This document shows, one piece after another, positions 34,363-45,482 of a stretch of 64,000 nucleotides of DNA. How positions within the stretch are numbered: the first letter of the stretch is position 1; the number at the start of each line of letters is the position of its first letter. A program made the position numbers and the translations under genes. This DNA is from Pigmentiphaga aceris (GTDB lineage Bacteria; Pseudomonadota; Gammaproteobacteria; Burkholderiales; Burkholderiaceae_B). Below the pieces are notes generated by a model, which worked only from the letters and a program-made list of their open reading frames with translations, ran no database searches and was not told where the DNA came from. The stretch lies in assembly GCF_008119665.1 (NCBI RefSeq), contig NZ_CP043046.1, positions 4,092,001-4,156,000 on the forward strand, given 5' to 3'.

Positions 34363-36170
34363 TGAACGCCGAATTTGTCGGACTGCTGGGTCTTTACCTG
34401 GCCGTCCTGTTTGTCATCGCCCCCTTCCTGGGGCGGTATATCCGCGTGGCGGTGGAAGGTGGCGGCGGAACGGGAGCCCGGTTCATGACCGCCTGGGGGC
34501 GACCGCTGGAACGCGGCTTCTACCGCCTGGCTGGCGTCAACCCGGATCGGGAAATGGGCTGGAAGCAATATGCTGTGTCGCTGCTGGCTTTCAGCGCGCT
34601 AGGCGTGCTGGTGCTGTATGCGCTGCAACGTCTGCAAGGCGGCCTGCCCCTGAACCCGGCTGGCCTGCCCGACATCTCGCCAGATTCCGCTTTCAATACC
34701 GCCATCAGCTTTGTCAGCAACACCAACTGGCAAGGCTACAGCGGCGAGGCGACCATGAGTTATCTGACGCAGATGCTGGCGCTTACCGTGCAGAACTTCG
34801 TGTCTGCCGCGACCGGCATTGCCGTGTTGTTTGCGCTGGTGCGCGGCCTGGTTCGCCATCAACTGAGCACCATCGGCAACTTCTGGGTCGATCTGGTTCG
34901 CATCACCTTGTACGTGCTGCTGCCGCTGTCATTGCTGCTAGCCGTGGCGCTGGTTGGCCAGGGTGTGATTCAGAACTTCGACGACTACAAAGTCGTGCAG
35001 ACGATAGAAACCGTCAGCTACGACAACCCGCGTGTGGACGCAGTTGGCACACCGTTGAAAGACGCCCAAGGCGTTGCGCTGACCGACCCAGCCACCGCCA
35101 GCACGCAGAACATTGCGATGGGTCCGGTGGCGTCTCAGGAAGCCATCAAATTGCTGGGCACCAATGGCGGTGGCTTCTTCAATGCCAACTCTGCTCATCC
35201 GTTTGAAAATCCCACTGCATTAAGCAACTTCCTGCAGATGCTGGCGATCTTCCTGATCCCGGCTGCGCTGTGTTTCACCTTCGGAGAAATGGTTGGCAAT
35301 CGCTGGCAAGGCGTGGCGATTCTGTCGGCAATGACGGCGCTGTTCGTGGTGTTTGCTGTCATCACCGGGCACTTCGAACAGCAGGCCAATCTGATGCTGG
35401 CCCAACCCGGTGTGGACGCGGTGCATTCCTCGCTGGCTCCGGGCGGCAACATGGAAGGCAAGGAAAGCCGCTTCGGCATCAGCGCCACCGCATTGTTTGC
35501 CGTGGTGACTACTGCCGCATCGTGCGGGGCGGTCAATGGCATGCACGACTCGCTGACGGCCATGGGCGGCTTGTCGCCGATGTTGTTGATGCAGCTGGGT
35601 GAAGTGGTGTTCGGCGGCGTGGGCTCGGGGCTGTACGGCATGTTGGCCTTCGCCATTCTTGCGGTGTTCATCGCCGGCCTGATGATCGGACGCACGCCGG
35701 AATACCTGGGCAAGAAGATCAACGCCTTCGACATGAAGATGATCGCCGTGGTGATTCTGGTGACGCCGCTGCTGGTGCTCACCGGCACCGCCATCGCCGT
35801 GATGACCAGTGCAGGCCAGGCCGGCGTGCTGAACCCGGGCGTGCATGGTTTCTCGGAAATCCTGTATGCGCTGTCTTCAGCCGGCAACAACAACGGCAGC
35901 GCCTTTGCGGGCCTGTCGGCCAACACGCCCTTCTACAACGTGTTGCTTGGCCTGGCGATGTGGTTCGGCCGTTTCGCGATCATCGTCGCGGTGCTGGCCC
36001 TGGCAGGGTCCATGGCCACCAAGCGCCGTATCCCGGCCGGCCCCGGCACCATGCCCACCACCGGCCCCCTGTTTGTCGTGCTGCTGATCGGTGCCGTGCT
36101 GCTGGTGGGTGCGCTTACCTACGTGCCGGCGCTCGCACTCGGCCCGGTTGCCGAACATCTTCAACCTTGA
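34362..36170 (+). CDS. kdpA: KdpA, K+-binding channel-like subunit
   Basis: 602 aa, inner-membrane protein with about ten helices and four pore-loop repeats. Visible selectivity-filter segments include [44 protein letters not shown] and [12 protein letters not shown]. It is about 45 residues longer than the E. coli protein, mainly in loops. KdpA binds K+ at high affinity and passes it to KdpB. It is translationally coupled to kdpF. Confidence 0.97.
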   Translation: MNAEFVGLLGLYLAVLFVIAPFLGRYIRVAVEGGGGTGARFMTAWGRPLERGFYRLAGVNPDREMGWKQYAVSLLAFSALGVLVLYALQRLQGGLPLNPAGLPDISPDSAFNTAISFVSNTNWQGYSGEATMSYLTQMLALTVQNFVSAATGIAVLFALVRGLVRHQLSTIGNFWVDLVRITLYVLLPLSLLLAVALVGQGVIQNFDDYKVVQTIETVSYDNPRVDAVGTPLKDAQGVALTDPATASTQNIAMGPVASQEAIKLLGTNGGGFFNANSAHPFENPTALSNFLQMLAIFLIPAALCFTFGEMVGNRWQGVAILSAMTALFVVFAVITGHFEQQANLMLAQPGVDAVHSSLAPGGNMEGKESRFGISATALFAVVTTAASCGAVNGMHDSLTAMGGLSPMLLMQLGEVVFGGVGSGLYGMLAFAILAVFIAGLMIGRTPEYLGKKINAFDMKMIAVVILVTPLLVLTGTAIAVMTSAGQAGVLNPGVHGFSEILYALSSAGNNNGSAFAGLSANTPFYNVLLGLAMWFGRFAIIVAVLALAGSMATKRRIPAGPGTMPTTGPLFVVLLIGAVLLVGALTYVPALALGPVAEHLQP

Positions 36171-36188
36171 TTGTCACGGAACACTGAC

Positions 36189-38351
36189 ATGAGCAAGTTC
36201 CATCATCCTGTCGCGACGACGGCCACGGCCGCTCGCGACGCTGATATGCCGTCGGCAATGCCTGCGGCCAAACCCTTCGGCCTGTTGTCCGGCGCGCTGC
36301 TGATGCCCGCACTGATCGACAGTTTCCGCAAACTTTCACCCGCTGCGCAGATCAAGAACCCGGTGATGTTTGTGGTGTACGTGGGCAGCATGCTGACCAC
36401 CGTGCTGTGGATCATGGCCGTGCTGGGCGAGGCCGAAGCGCCGGCAGGCTTCATTCTGGCGATCACCATCTGGCTGTGGTTCACGGTGCTGTTCGCCAAC
36501 TTTGCGGAAGCCTTGGCCGAAGGCCGTGGCAAACAACAGGCCGCTGCGCTGCGCGGTCTGCGCACCACCGTCATGGCGCGTTATTTGAAAGACTTCCGGC
36601 TTGCCGATGCCAAAGGCGCAAACGCCGATGCCTGGCGCAGCCGCACCACTGAACGTGCCTCGGCCGACCTGCGCAAAGGTGACGTGGTGCTGGTCGAAGC
36701 CGGCGGCACCATCCCTGGCGATGGCCTGGTGCTGGCTGGTTTGGCCTCGGTCGATGAGAGCGCCATCACCGGTGAATCGGCCCCGGTGATTCGCGAATCG
36801 GGCGGTGATTTCTCATCCGTCACAGGCGGCACGCGGGTCTTGTCGGACTGGATTTTCGTAGAGATCGTGTCCAACCCGGGGGAGAGTTTCCTGGATCGCA
36901 TGATCGCCATGGTGGAAGGTGCCAAGCGCCAGAAAACACCGAACGAAATCGCGCTGACCATCTTGCTGGTGGGTCTGACGATTGTGTTCCTGCTGGTCGT
37001 GGCCACCTTGCTGCCCTTCTCGCTGTATGCGGTGAACGCAGCCGGTGCTGGTTCAGTGGTCACCGTGACCGTGTTGGTGGCGCTGCTGGTGTGTCTGATC
37101 CCCACCACCATCGGCGGCCTGCTGTCTGCCATTGGCGTGGCCGGCATGAGCCGCATGATGCAGGCCAACGTCATCGCCACATCTGGCCGTGCGGTGGAAG
37201 CCGCTGGCGACGTGGACGTGTTGTTGCTGGACAAGACCGGCACCATCACCTTCGGCAATCGCCAGGCCTCGAACTTCCTGCCGGCGCAAGGCGTGTCGGT
37301 GCAGGATTTGGCGCAGGCCGCACGCCTGGCCTCGATTGCCGATGAAACCCCGGAAGGCCGCAGCATCGTGGTGCTGGCCGACCGCGTGACGCAATCGCAG
37401 GCCGGGGCGGTCGATGGCGTGGCCGTGCCCTTCACTGCCCAGACACGCATGAGCGGGCTGGACCTGGGCGAGCGCGTGCTGCGCAAAGGCGCGGTCGATT
37501 CAGTGGCTACCTGGGTCATCTCGCAAGGCGGCACGGTCAGTGACGCCACCCGCCGCCTGGCCGACGACGTGGCGCGCCGTGGCAGCACCCCGTTGATGGT
37601 CAGTGACGGTGCGCGCGCACTGGGCATTGTCGAACTGAAAGACATCGTCAAACCCGATATCCAGGCGCGCTTTGGTGAGCTGCGTGGCATGGGCATCAAG
37701 ACCGTGATGATCACCGGCGACAACAAGCTGACAGCGGCCAGCATTGCGGCCGAAGCCGGCGTGGATGATTTCCTGGCGGAAGCCACGCCCGAGGCCAAGC
37801 TGAAGCTGATTCGCAGTTATCAGGCTGAAGGTCGCCTGGTGGCGATGACCGGCGACGGCACCAACGACGCGCCGGCCTTGGCCCAGGCAGATGTGGCCGT
37901 GGCCATGAATTCCGGCACACAGGCCGCGAAAGAGGCCGGCAACATGGTCGACCTGGATTCCAACCCGACCAAGCTGATCGAGATCGTGGAAATCGGCAAG
38001 CAGATGCTGATGACACGCGGGTCGCTCACCACCTTCAGCGTGGCCAACGACGTGGCCAAGTATTTCGCGATCATCCCGGCGGCGTTTGCGGCGGTGTATC
38101 CGCAGTTGGGCGTATTGAACGTGATGCAGCTGACCACGCCCTCGTCGGCCATTTTGTCGGCCGTGATCTTCAACGCGTTGATCATTGTGGCGCTGATCCC
38201 GCTGGCCTTGAAAGGTGTGCGTTACCGCCCGCTGGGTGCCGCCGTGCTGCTGCGTCGCAACCTGCTGATCTATGGCCTGGGTGGCCTGCTGGTGCCCTTT
38301 GTCGGCATCAAGGCCATCGACATGATCCTGACCGTGCTGGGGCTGGCCTGA
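36189..38351 (+). CDS. kdpB: KdpB, catalytic P-type ATPase subunit
   Basis: 720 aa from the ATG at 36189. P-type hallmarks: TGES in the A domain, phosphorylation motif [10 protein letters not shown] (Asp about residue 348), KGA nucleotide-binding segment, and hinge [17 protein letters not shown]. An N-terminal extension of about 35 residues precedes the first membrane helix, compared with E. coli. KdpB hydrolyses ATP to drive K+ uptake at micromolar external K+. Confidence 0.97.
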   Translation: MSKFHHPVATTATAARDADMPSAMPAAKPFGLLSGALLMPALIDSFRKLSPAAQIKNPVMFVVYVGSMLTTVLWIMAVLGEAEAPAGFILAITIWLWFTVLFANFAEALAEGRGKQQAAALRGLRTTVMARYLKDFRLADAKGANADAWRSRTTERASADLRKGDVVLVEAGGTIPGDGLVLAGLASVDESAITGESAPVIRESGGDFSSVTGGTRVLSDWIFVEIVSNPGESFLDRMIAMVEGAKRQKTPNEIALTILLVGLTIVFLLVVATLLPFSLYAVNAAGAGSVVTVTVLVALLVCLIPTTIGGLLSAIGVAGMSRMMQANVIATSGRAVEAAGDVDVLLLDKTGTITFGNRQASNFLPAQGVSVQDLAQAARLASIADETPEGRSIVVLADRVTQSQAGAVDGVAVPFTAQTRMSGLDLGERVLRKGAVDSVATWVISQGGTVSDATRRLADDVARRGSTPLMVSDGARALGIVELKDIVKPDIQARFGELRGMGIKTVMITGDNKLTAASIAAEAGVDDFLAEATPEAKLKLIRSYQAEGRLVAMTGDGTNDAPALAQADVAVAMNSGTQAAKEAGNMVDLDSNPTKLIEIVEIGKQMLMTRGSLTTFSVANDVAKYFAIIPAAFAAVYPQLGVLNVMQLTTPSSAILSAVIFNALIIVALIPLALKGVRYRPLGAAVLLRRNLLIYGLGGLLVPFVGIKAIDMILTVLGLA

Positions 38352-38455
38352 GATGCATGGGCGTGATGCTCTCATCTGATTCGGCCCAATTGCCTTGCCT
38401 CTGAAACTGTCGCGGGTGCCCCCAGGCATCCGCATCTTGAATACGGAACACTTCC

Positions 38456-39115
38456 ATGAACAGCCCTACTCTTCCTATTCCCTCGGATGCCGGTCAACGA
38501 GGCACCCACGGTGGCACCCCCGCCCGCTTCCCCGAACGCAGCGGCGTGCTGCGCCCTGCCCTGGTCTTGTTCGCGGCCTTGACGCTGGTCACCGGCGTGC
38601 TCTACCCGCTGGCCACTACTGGCGTCGCCAAACTGATGTTTCCCTTCCAAGCCTCGGGTTCGTTGATCGAACGCGACGGCAAGGTGGTCGGATCGACCCT
38701 CATCGGCCAAGCCTTCAGTTCACCGCAATACTTCTGGGGACGCCCGTCTGCCACTGGCCCGATGCCCTACAACGCCAGCGCATCCAGCGGTTCCAACCTG
38801 GGCCCAACCAACCCGGCGCTGCGTGATGCCGTCGTGGCCAGAATCGAAGCGTTGCGCCAGGCAGACCCTGGCAATAGCGCGCAAATTCCCGTGGACCTGG
38901 TGTCGACCTCGGCCAGCGGGCTGGACCCACACATCAGTCCGGCAGCCGCCAACTATCAGGCGGCCCGCGTGGCGCGTCTGCGCAAGCTGTCGCTGGATAA
39001 CGTCCATGCGCTGATCCAGGCGCACACCGAACGGCCCCTGATCGGTATATTGGGCGAGCCGGTGGTGAATGTGCTGACGCTGAATCTGGCGCTGGATGAA
39101 GCGAAGCAGCAATAA
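38456..39115 (+). CDS. kdpC: KdpC subunit of the K+-transporting ATPase
   Basis: 219 aa with one N-terminal transmembrane helix (about 31-53, ALVLFAALTLVTGVLYPLAT) and a periplasmic domain with family motifs (LIGQAFSSPQYFWGRPSAT, NLGPTNPAL, SASGLDPHISPAAA, NVLTLNLAL). It stabilises the complex and is thought to aid high-affinity K+ binding. It follows kdpB after an unusually wide 104-base gap in which I see no gene or terminator. Confidence 0.96.
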   Translation: MNSPTLPIPSDAGQRGTHGGTPARFPERSGVLRPALVLFAALTLVTGVLYPLATTGVAKLMFPFQASGSLIERDGKVVGSTLIGQAFSSPQYFWGRPSATGPMPYNASASSGSNLGPTNPALRDAVVARIEALRQADPGNSAQIPVDLVSTSASGLDPHISPAAANYQAARVARLRKLSLDNVHALIQAHTERPLIGILGEPVVNVLTLNLALDEAKQQ

Positions 39116-39206
39116 GCGGCGTGGTAGCTGGGGTTAGGAGATCCAGCCAAATCCGCCCATGCTTGATTTTTCCCCGGCCTGATATTTTCATTCGCATCCA
39201 ACCACG

Positions 39207-42005
39207 ATGGCCTCAACCAGCCCCGACCGCCCCGACCCTGACGCCTTGCTCGAACACCTGAACGCCGCCGACCGCAACGCGGCGCGCGGCAAGCTGCGGG
39301 TGTACTTCGGTGCGTCGGCGGGCGTGGGCAAGACCTACGCCATGTTGCAGGCGGCACGCGCCCAACACGCGGAAGGCCGCGACGTGGTGGCCGGCATCAT
39401 CGAGACCCACAAACGGCGCGAAACCGAGGCGCTGCTGGTCGGCCTGCCTGTGCTGCCGCGCAAGCAGATCAGCTATCGTGGCCACACGCTGGAAGAATTC
39501 GACCTGGACGCTGCGCTGACGCGTGCGCCGTCCTTGATTCTGGTGGACGAGATGGCGCACTCCAACGCGCCGGAATCCCGCCATGCCAAACGTTGGCAAG
39601 ACATCGAAGACCTGCTGGCGGCCGGCATCGACGTGTGGACCAGCCTGAACGTGCAGCACCTGGACAGCCTGAATGACGCGGTCAGCGGCATTACCGGTGT
39701 GCGCGTCTGGGAGACCGTGCCCGACACGGTCTTCGATGCGGCCAACGAGATCATTCTGGTCGATCTGTCGGCCGATGAACTGCTGCGCAGGCTGAAAGAA
39801 GGCAAGGTCTATCTGCCCGAACAGGCCCGTCATGCAGCAGGCAATTTCTTTCGCAAGGGCAATCTGTTTGCGCTGCGTGAACTGGCCCTGCGCCGCACGG
39901 CCGAACACGTTGACGATGACGTGCTGGAATATCGCCAGGACCGCTCGATCGATGCCGTGTGGCGCACCCGCGAAGCGGTGGTTGCCTGCCTGGCGGGCGA
40001 CGCCGATGCCGACTACGTGGTGCGCAATGCGCATCGCCTGGCGCAGCAGCTGGAATGCGAGCTGCATGTGATCACCATCGAAACCTTGCGCGTCAAACCG
40101 CAAGGGGATGCTGCCCACGACCGCCTGCAAAGTGCGCTGGCGCTGGCCGATTCATTGGGTGCTCGCACCGAGACCCTGGCAGGCGGCGACATGGTAGATG
40201 CCGTGGTGCGTTACGTGCGCCGGCACAACGTCACCAAAGCGGTTGTCGGGCGCGGGCGCGCCGGTCGCTCGCCGGTGCTGCGCTGGTCCTTGTCGGCCTT
40301 GTTGTCAGCGGTGCTGGCACCCGGTTGGATCTGGCACCGCCATAGCTTTGCTGACCAGTTGGCAGCGGCCTGCCCCGGCATGGACGTGATCCGGCTGGGT
40401 GCCCCCACGGTTGCTGCCGCGCCCATTCCGCGCCGCGATCCCAGTACCGTGAACAACACGCCCGCGCCCAAGGCAGGCAAAAGCTGGGCTGCGTATGCGT
40501 GGGCGCTGCTGTACTGCGCCGTGGCCACCGGCTTGTCGGCGCTGGTCTTCCCGATCCTGCATCAGACCAACATCGTGATGCTGTTTCTGCTGGCGGTAGT
40601 CGTCGTTGCATTGCGCCACGGGCGCGGCCCGGCCGCCTTGGCTGCACTGATCAGCGTAGGTTTGTTCGACTTCTTTTTTGTGGACCCGATTGCCTCGTTC
40701 GGCGTGTCGGACGTGCAGTACCTGCTGACCTTTGTGGTGCTGCTGGGCGTGGGCATGGTGATCGGCCAACTGACCGCCGGGCTGCGCATGCAGGCAGAAC
40801 GTTCGGTCAAACGCGAGGCCGATGCACGGGGCTTGTACGAATTCGCGCGCGAGCTGTCGTCGGTGCTGATGCCCGAACAGATCGTGGACTCTGCCGCCAC
40901 CTTCATCCACGCCGCCTTCGGGTCGCGCTGCGCCTTGTACATCCTGGGGCCAGATGATCGACTGAAGCTGGCATCGCGTGAAGACAATGGCATGCAGGCG
41001 CTGGAATCGGCGCTGGCGCAGTGGGTCTACGACCACGGGCAGGCCGCAGGTGCAGGCACCAACACCTTGTCGAACAGCCCCTTGCTGTACCTGCCTTTGA
41101 AGGCACCCATGCGGGTGCGCGGGGTGCTGGCAATCGAGACGCCAGCCGGTGAATCGCTGGCCCGCCCCGATGCCCGGCGTGAACTGGAAGCCTATGCCAC
41201 CCTGATCGCGATCGCGCTGGAACGTCTGCACTACGTGGAGGTTGCGCAGCAGGCGCTGGTCAATGTGGAATCGGAAAAGCTGCGCAATTCGGTGCTGGCC
41301 GCCGTGTCGCACGACCTGCGCACCCCGTTGACGGGTCTGATCGGCACGGCAGAAACCTTGATGCGCACCGCACAAGACCTGCCATCCAACGTTCAGGACG
41401 ACCTGGCCCGGATGCGTGACCAGGCCCAGCGCATGCACGCGCTGGTGGTCAACCTGCTGGACATGGCGCGCCTGCAAAGCCGCGAAGCCCCGTTGCGGCG
41501 CGAGTGGCAGTCGATGGAAGAACTGGTGGGTGCGGCGTTGGCAGTCATGCGTGAGGCGCTGTTGCGCCACCCGGTGCGAATTGCCAGCTTGTCCGCGCTG
41601 CCCCTGGTGGAGTGCGACGGCGTATTGATCGAACGCGTCTTGTGCAACCTGCTGGAAAACGCCGCCAAATATGCCCCCGTCGGCAGCGCCATCCACATGG
41701 ATGCGCAGGTCGATGGCGAACTGATGCGCGTATCGGTCACAGACCACGGCCCTGGTGTGCCGGAAGGGTCCGAGCGACGCATCTTCGACAAGTTCACACG
41801 TGGTGAACGTGAGTCGGCCACGCCCGGCGTCGGCCTGGGCCTGGCAGTATGCGAGGCCATCATCAGCGCGCATCAAGGCCGGATCTGGGTAGAGCGTGCG
41901 GACGGAGCCGGTGCCCGGTTTGTCTTCACGCTGCCGCTGGGCACGCCGCCTGCGATGCTGGCGGAACTGCCAGAGGATGTGGAATTGCCGAATGAACAGG
42001 CATGA
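39207..42005 (+). CDS. kdpD: KdpD, K+/turgor-responsive sensor histidine kinase
   Basis: 932 aa. KdpD domain with Walker A-like GASAGVGKTYAM (about 32-43) and the VDEMAHSNAP block, a universal-stress-protein-like domain about 250-390, four clustered membrane helices about 430-530 (LYCAVATGLSALVFPIL, VMLFLLAVVVVALRHG, ISVGLFDFFFVDP), GAF about 560-680, HisKA with SHDLRTPLTGLIG and HATPase with LLENAAKYAP, DHGPGVP and GVGLGLAVCEAI. It phosphorylates KdpE when K+ is low. It starts 91 bases after kdpC. Confidence 0.96.
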   Translation: MASTSPDRPDPDALLEHLNAADRNAARGKLRVYFGASAGVGKTYAMLQAARAQHAEGRDVVAGIIETHKRRETEALLVGLPVLPRKQISYRGHTLEEFDLDAALTRAPSLILVDEMAHSNAPESRHAKRWQDIEDLLAAGIDVWTSLNVQHLDSLNDAVSGITGVRVWETVPDTVFDAANEIILVDLSADELLRRLKEGKVYLPEQARHAAGNFFRKGNLFALRELALRRTAEHVDDDVLEYRQDRSIDAVWRTREAVVACLAGDADADYVVRNAHRLAQQLECELHVITIETLRVKPQGDAAHDRLQSALALADSLGARTETLAGGDMVDAVVRYVRRHNVTKAVVGRGRAGRSPVLRWSLSALLSAVLAPGWIWHRHSFADQLAAACPGMDVIRLGAPTVAAAPIPRRDPSTVNNTPAPKAGKSWAAYAWALLYCAVATGLSALVFPILHQTNIVMLFLLAVVVVALRHGRGPAALAALISVGLFDFFFVDPIASFGVSDVQYLLTFVVLLGVGMVIGQLTAGLRMQAERSVKREADARGLYEFARELSSVLMPEQIVDSAATFIHAAFGSRCALYILGPDDRLKLASREDNGMQALESALAQWVYDHGQAAGAGTNTLSNSPLLYLPLKAPMRVRGVLAIETPAGESLARPDARRELEAYATLIAIALERLHYVEVAQQALVNVESEKLRNSVLAAVSHDLRTPLTGLIGTAETLMRTAQDLPSNVQDDLARMRDQAQRMHALVVNLLDMARLQSREAPLRREWQSMEELVGAALAVMREALLRHPVRIASLSALPLVECDGVLIERVLCNLLENAAKYAPVGSAIHMDAQVDGELMRVSVTDHGPGVPEGSERRIFDKFTRGERESATPGVGLGLAVCEAIISAHQGRIWVERADGAGARFVFTLPLGTPPAMLAELPEDVELPNEQA

Positions 42006-42191
42006 TGGATTGAGCGAAACTGGTCGAGCGAATCGGGCTGAACCTCTGTAAAACTGAAGACCAAGCTGACTCATAAAATTGGTGAATTACCTGGACACCA
42101 GACAGTTGGCAACACACCCGCCGAATGTCCAGGAAATGCAGAACGACGCATTGAAACGAGCACTGAAACAAGCACGGAGATCCACACAGCA

Positions 42192-42929
42192 ATGAACACG
42201 CGGACGAGCACCACGGCGCTGGAAAAAACCGCGCCCATCAACGGTTACCAGCCCACCTTGCTGCTGATCGAAGACGACTTGAACATCCGGCGTTTCGTGC
42301 GCTCTGCATTGGAAGCCGAAGGCTGGGTGGTGTTCGAAGCCGAGACCGTCAAACGTGGCTTGATCGAAGCCGGCACGCGCCATCCTGATCTGGTCATTCT
42401 CGATCTGGGCCTGCCCGATGCAGACGGCATGACCTTGATCACCGAGCTGCGTGGCTGGACCGACGTACCGGTGCTGGTGCTGTCGGCCCGCAGCGCGGAA
42501 TCCGACAAGATCGGCGCGCTTGATGCCGGCGCAGACGACTACCTGACCAAGCCTTTTGGCGTGGGTGAACTGGTGGCACGTGTGCGCGTGCTGCTGCGCC
42601 GACAGGTGCGGCTGGCGGGCGAACATTCGGCGGAAATCAACTTCGGCAACATCAACCTGGACTTGTCGCGTCGCACCGTGACCAAGGCGGGTGAACACCT
42701 GCATCTGACCGCCATGGAGTACCGGCTGCTGTCAGCCCTGGTATCACAGCGCGGCAAGGTCATGACCCATCGGGAATTGCTGCGCCAGGTATGGGGGCCA
42801 AGCCATGTGGAAGACAACCACTACCTGCGTATTTACATGGGCCATCTGCGCGGCAAGCTGGAGGCCGATCCGGCACAGCCCGTGTTTCTGCTGACGGAAG
42901 TGGGTGTGGGGTATCGGTTCGCGGGCTGA
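42192..42929 (+). CDS. kdpE: KdpE, OmpR-type response regulator
   Basis: 245 aa. The receiver domain carries the acidic pair EDD, phospho-acceptor Asp in LVILDLGLPDADG and the Lys of DDYLTKPFG. The C-terminal winged helix shows LTAMEYRLLSALVSQRGKV and VGVGYRFAG. It is separated from kdpD by 186 bases, wider than the usual overlap, so it may have its own promoter. A hydrophilic N-terminal extension of about 20 residues precedes the receiver. Confidence 0.95.
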   Translation: MNTRTSTTALEKTAPINGYQPTLLLIEDDLNIRRFVRSALEAEGWVVFEAETVKRGLIEAGTRHPDLVILDLGLPDADGMTLITELRGWTDVPVLVLSARSAESDKIGALDAGADDYLTKPFGVGELVARVRVLLRRQVRLAGEHSAEINFGNINLDLSRRTVTKAGEHLHLTAMEYRLLSALVSQRGKVMTHRELLRQVWGPSHVEDNHYLRIYMGHLRGKLEADPAQPVFLLTEVGVGYRFAG

Positions 42930-42938
42930 CTCCAGGGG

Positions 42939-42970
42939 GAGCAGATTCGCTGCTCGGCTTTTACCTTTTT
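42939..42970 (+). terminator. Putative terminator of the kdp operon
   Basis: A 6-bp stem GAGCAG/CTGCTC with a 5-base loop is followed after two bases by CTTTTACCTTTTT. The short stem keeps confidence moderate. Confidence 0.55.
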
Positions 42971-43065
42971 CTTATACAAACGCCCGGATTATTGTCTCGG
43001 CATTTATGCGCTTCTCTCTACTGTGGCGGCTCGCTTGAAACGCTTGTCACCTCAGGAAGAAATGC

Positions 43066-43866
43066 ATGTCTTTGCCACGTATTCCCCAGCGCTTGGCCGC
43101 AGGTTTTTTTGTCGTCGCCGGTATCGCATTCAGCCCGTTTGCACTGGCCCAGTCAACGGCGACTGAACCTGGCTCAACCCCTGCCAGCACCTCGTCCGAC
43201 TACACCCTGACCGCCAATCTGTCACTGGCCAGCGAGTACCGCTATCGCGGCCTGATGCAGACCAACAGCCACCCCGCACTGCAAGGCGGCTTCGATCTCA
43301 ATCATGCCAGCGGTTTCTACATCGGCAACTGGAATTCCAACGTCAGCTGGCTGGACGACAGCAGCCCGGCGGTATCCGCGCCGCTGGAAATGGACTTCTA
43401 CGCCGGTTTCAAGACCAAGTTGGCCAACGACGTGATGCTGGATGCTGGTGTCTTGCGCTACTACTACCCCGGCGACTATCCGACCGGCTACACCAGCCCA
43501 AACACCACCGAGGTGTATGCAAGCGTGGGTTACGGCGTGTTCAATTTCAAATACTCGAATGCACTGACCAACCTGTTCGGTTTCGCGGGCAGCAGGCATA
43601 GCCAGTACTACGACCTGAGCGCCAACCTGGACACCGGTTTCTGGGGCCTCACGGCCAATGCACACGTGGGATACCAGTATGTCCGCAACGTAGCCGACGC
43701 GTCGTATCTGGACTGGAAACTTGGTCTGTCCAAAGAACTTGCCAAGGGCTTGACGGTGTCACTGGCTTACGTGGACACCAACGCCAAGCGCAGCGTCTAC
43801 ACCAATGCCAAAGGCCGCTTCATGGGGCGAGAGGCCGCCTTGCTGACGCTTACCCAGGCTTTCTGA
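43066..43866 (+). CDS. TorF-family putative outer-membrane porin
   Basis: 266 aa. Signal peptide about 1-29 (SPFALAQ). The mature part is a beta-barrel of the TorF/TIGR02001 group: LTANLSLASEYRYRGLMQT opening, ALQGGFDLNHASGFYIGNW, GVLRYYYPGDYP and a C-terminal strand ending in Phe (LLTLTQAF). Substrate unknown; the family occurs in many proteobacteria as small channel-like proteins. It is monocistronic, with a hairpin behind it. Confidence 0.9.
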   Translation: MSLPRIPQRLAAGFFVVAGIAFSPFALAQSTATEPGSTPASTSSDYTLTANLSLASEYRYRGLMQTNSHPALQGGFDLNHASGFYIGNWNSNVSWLDDSSPAVSAPLEMDFYAGFKTKLANDVMLDAGVLRYYYPGDYPTGYTSPNTTEVYASVGYGVFNFKYSNALTNLFGFAGSRHSQYYDLSANLDTGFWGLTANAHVGYQYVRNVADASYLDWKLGLSKELAKGLTVSLAYVDTNAKRSVYTNAKGRFMGREAALLTLTQAF

Positions 43867-43882
43867 TCGCTTGTGAAGGATC

Positions 43883-43907
43883 GTGCCCGGCACCGTAAAC
43901 CGGGCAC
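43883..43907 (+). terminator. Putative terminator of the TorF porin gene
   Basis: An 8-bp GC-rich stem (GTGCCCGG / CCGGGCAC) with a 9-base loop lies 17 bases after the stop. It lacks a T-run. Confidence 0.5.
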
Positions 43908-44038
43908 ATCGCATTGACGCAATCTTTACGGTCAGCACGCGTTTCTTTGCGAGGGGTTTATGCGGCAATTCCTATATTGGAATCCTTATCCACTCGCCGA
44001 TACGGTCACCGCAGATGCGGGGACCGCCGATCACAGAC

Positions 44039-44371
44039 ATGGCCTCACGACAGTTTCATCATCAGTCCACGTACTCCCCCTTGCTGATGGCGCGCCACGC
44101 TGCGCCGCAAGCACCGCTTGCCGAATCCGTCCAGCTGACGCTGCGTGTGGAAACGCGCGATGCACTGGGCGTGCGGCGCGCCTTGCATGCTGCACTGGGA
44201 GATTCCGTGGACATCTATGTGATGAAAGTCGACCACGCGCGCGCCTGCGTCACGCTGTCGCTGCGCACCACGCGCAGTGGTGTTGACAGCCTGATGCACG
44301 CGATCATGCGTGACCTGCCCGGTGCCGAATTCGGTCGTGTGCAGCCTTCGATCAGCGCGGCCACGCACTAA
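44039..44371 (+). CDS. Small ACT-like hypothetical protein
   Basis: 110 aa from the ATG at 44039; an ATG at 44084 is an alternative and neither has a clear ribosome site. Residues 35-105 alternate strands and helices (VQLTLRVETRDALGVRRAL, DSVDIYVMKVDHARACVTLS) in a beta-alpha-beta order reminiscent of ACT or ferredoxin-like regulatory folds. This is a shape impression, not a recognised family. It ends 3 bases before a DapA-like gene, which suggests co-expression. Confidence 0.55.
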   Translation: MASRQFHHQSTYSPLLMARHAAPQAPLAESVQLTLRVETRDALGVRRALHAALGDSVDIYVMKVDHARACVTLSLRTTRSGVDSLMHAIMRDLPGAEFGRVQPSISAATH

Positions 44372-44374
44372 GTC

Positions 44375-45385
44375 ATGACATATCTCATGACTGAAGTTTT
44401 TCCCACCCGACCGGCCCCTGCTTCGACGACATCTGCGGACAGCGAGGCCAGCCGTTCAAGCCTGCCATGCAAGGCTGAACGCGCGCAGTTCACCGGCATC
44501 TGGCTGCCCATGATCACCCCCATGCGCCACGGCAAGGTGGACATGGACGCCGCCGTGCAACTTGCCGATCACTATCGGCGTGCAGGCATCACGGGCCTGG
44601 TGTTGTTCGGGTCCACTGGCGAAGGCAACTTGCTCAGCACGGCCGAGAAGTTGGCCATGGTGCAAGCCGTGCAGACCTTGCCCGACGCCCTGCCCATCGT
44701 TGTTGGCATGGGCGGCGTCGACACCCGCAAGGTCTGCGATGACATCCGTCGCCTGGATCGCCTGAATCTGGCGGGTTACCTGGTGCCCCCGCCCTACTAC
44801 CTGCGTCCCTCCGCAGACGGTATTGCCTGGCACTACCATCAACTGGCGCGCGCCACGCAGCGCCCCTTGATGCTCTACAACGTACCCAGACGCACCGGTG
44901 TTGCCATGGATGTTGCGACCCTGGAAACGCTGGCACGCGACCCGCAGTTTGCTGCCGTCAAGGAATGCGATCCCGACATGCTGGATACCCTGGTCCGACG
45001 CAATGCAATCCCCGTGCTGTGCGGCGAAGACGATGCGTTTCTCGACCACGCCCTGCGCGGCGGCCAAGGTGCCATTCCCGTCGTGGCGCACGTATTCCCC
45101 CAACGCATGGTGGAAGTAATGCGTCTGGCGCACGCGGGTCAGGCCGACACAGCGCGAAGCTTGTTCGATCCGCTGCGCCCCTTGATCCGGCTGCTGTTTG
45201 AAGAACCCAGCCCGGCTCCAGTCAAAAAGCTGCTCGCATCCCAAGGCTGGATTGCAGACGAGCTTCGCCTGCCCATGACACCCGCATCAGATGCACTAGC
45301 CGCCAGAATCGACAAGGCAATGCTGCGGATCGATGCGCCTTCCACAGAGCGGCAGCGCGCAGCTTCTACTCTCTTCAGCCAGTGA
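44375..45385 (+). CDS. Dihydrodipicolinate-synthase-family lyase
   Basis: 336 aa, class I aldolase TIM barrel with about 40 extra N-terminal residues of low complexity. DapA/NAL motifs are present: GSTGEGNLLSTAEK, the tyrosine block LMLYNVPRRTGVAMD and the Schiff-base lysine in FAAVKECDPD. It could be 4-hydroxy-tetrahydrodipicolinate synthase or a related keto-acid aldolase; the isolated context, without other lysine genes, does not decide. The start may be the ATG at 44387. Confidence 0.85.
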   Translation: MTYLMTEVFPTRPAPASTTSADSEASRSSLPCKAERAQFTGIWLPMITPMRHGKVDMDAAVQLADHYRRAGITGLVLFGSTGEGNLLSTAEKLAMVQAVQTLPDALPIVVGMGGVDTRKVCDDIRRLDRLNLAGYLVPPPYYLRPSADGIAWHYHQLARATQRPLMLYNVPRRTGVAMDVATLETLARDPQFAAVKECDPDMLDTLVRRNAIPVLCGEDDAFLDHALRGGQGAIPVVAHVFPQRMVEVMRLAHAGQADTARSLFDPLRPLIRLLFEEPSPAPVKKLLASQGWIADELRLPMTPASDALAARIDKAMLRIDAPSTERQRAASTLFSQ

Positions 45386-45482
45386 ATTCAAGACACTTAT
45401 AGGGCTGACGTCGGTATTGACGGTCAAGGTAAGATCGGCGCGGGCGCTTGCATCCAGGCGCCATCCAACCTGGAGCTTCGCC

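Noticed and set aside
40305..42074. Long minus-strand frame opposite kdpD
   Set aside because: Gln/His-rich antisense translation without domains; KdpD is complete on the plus strand.
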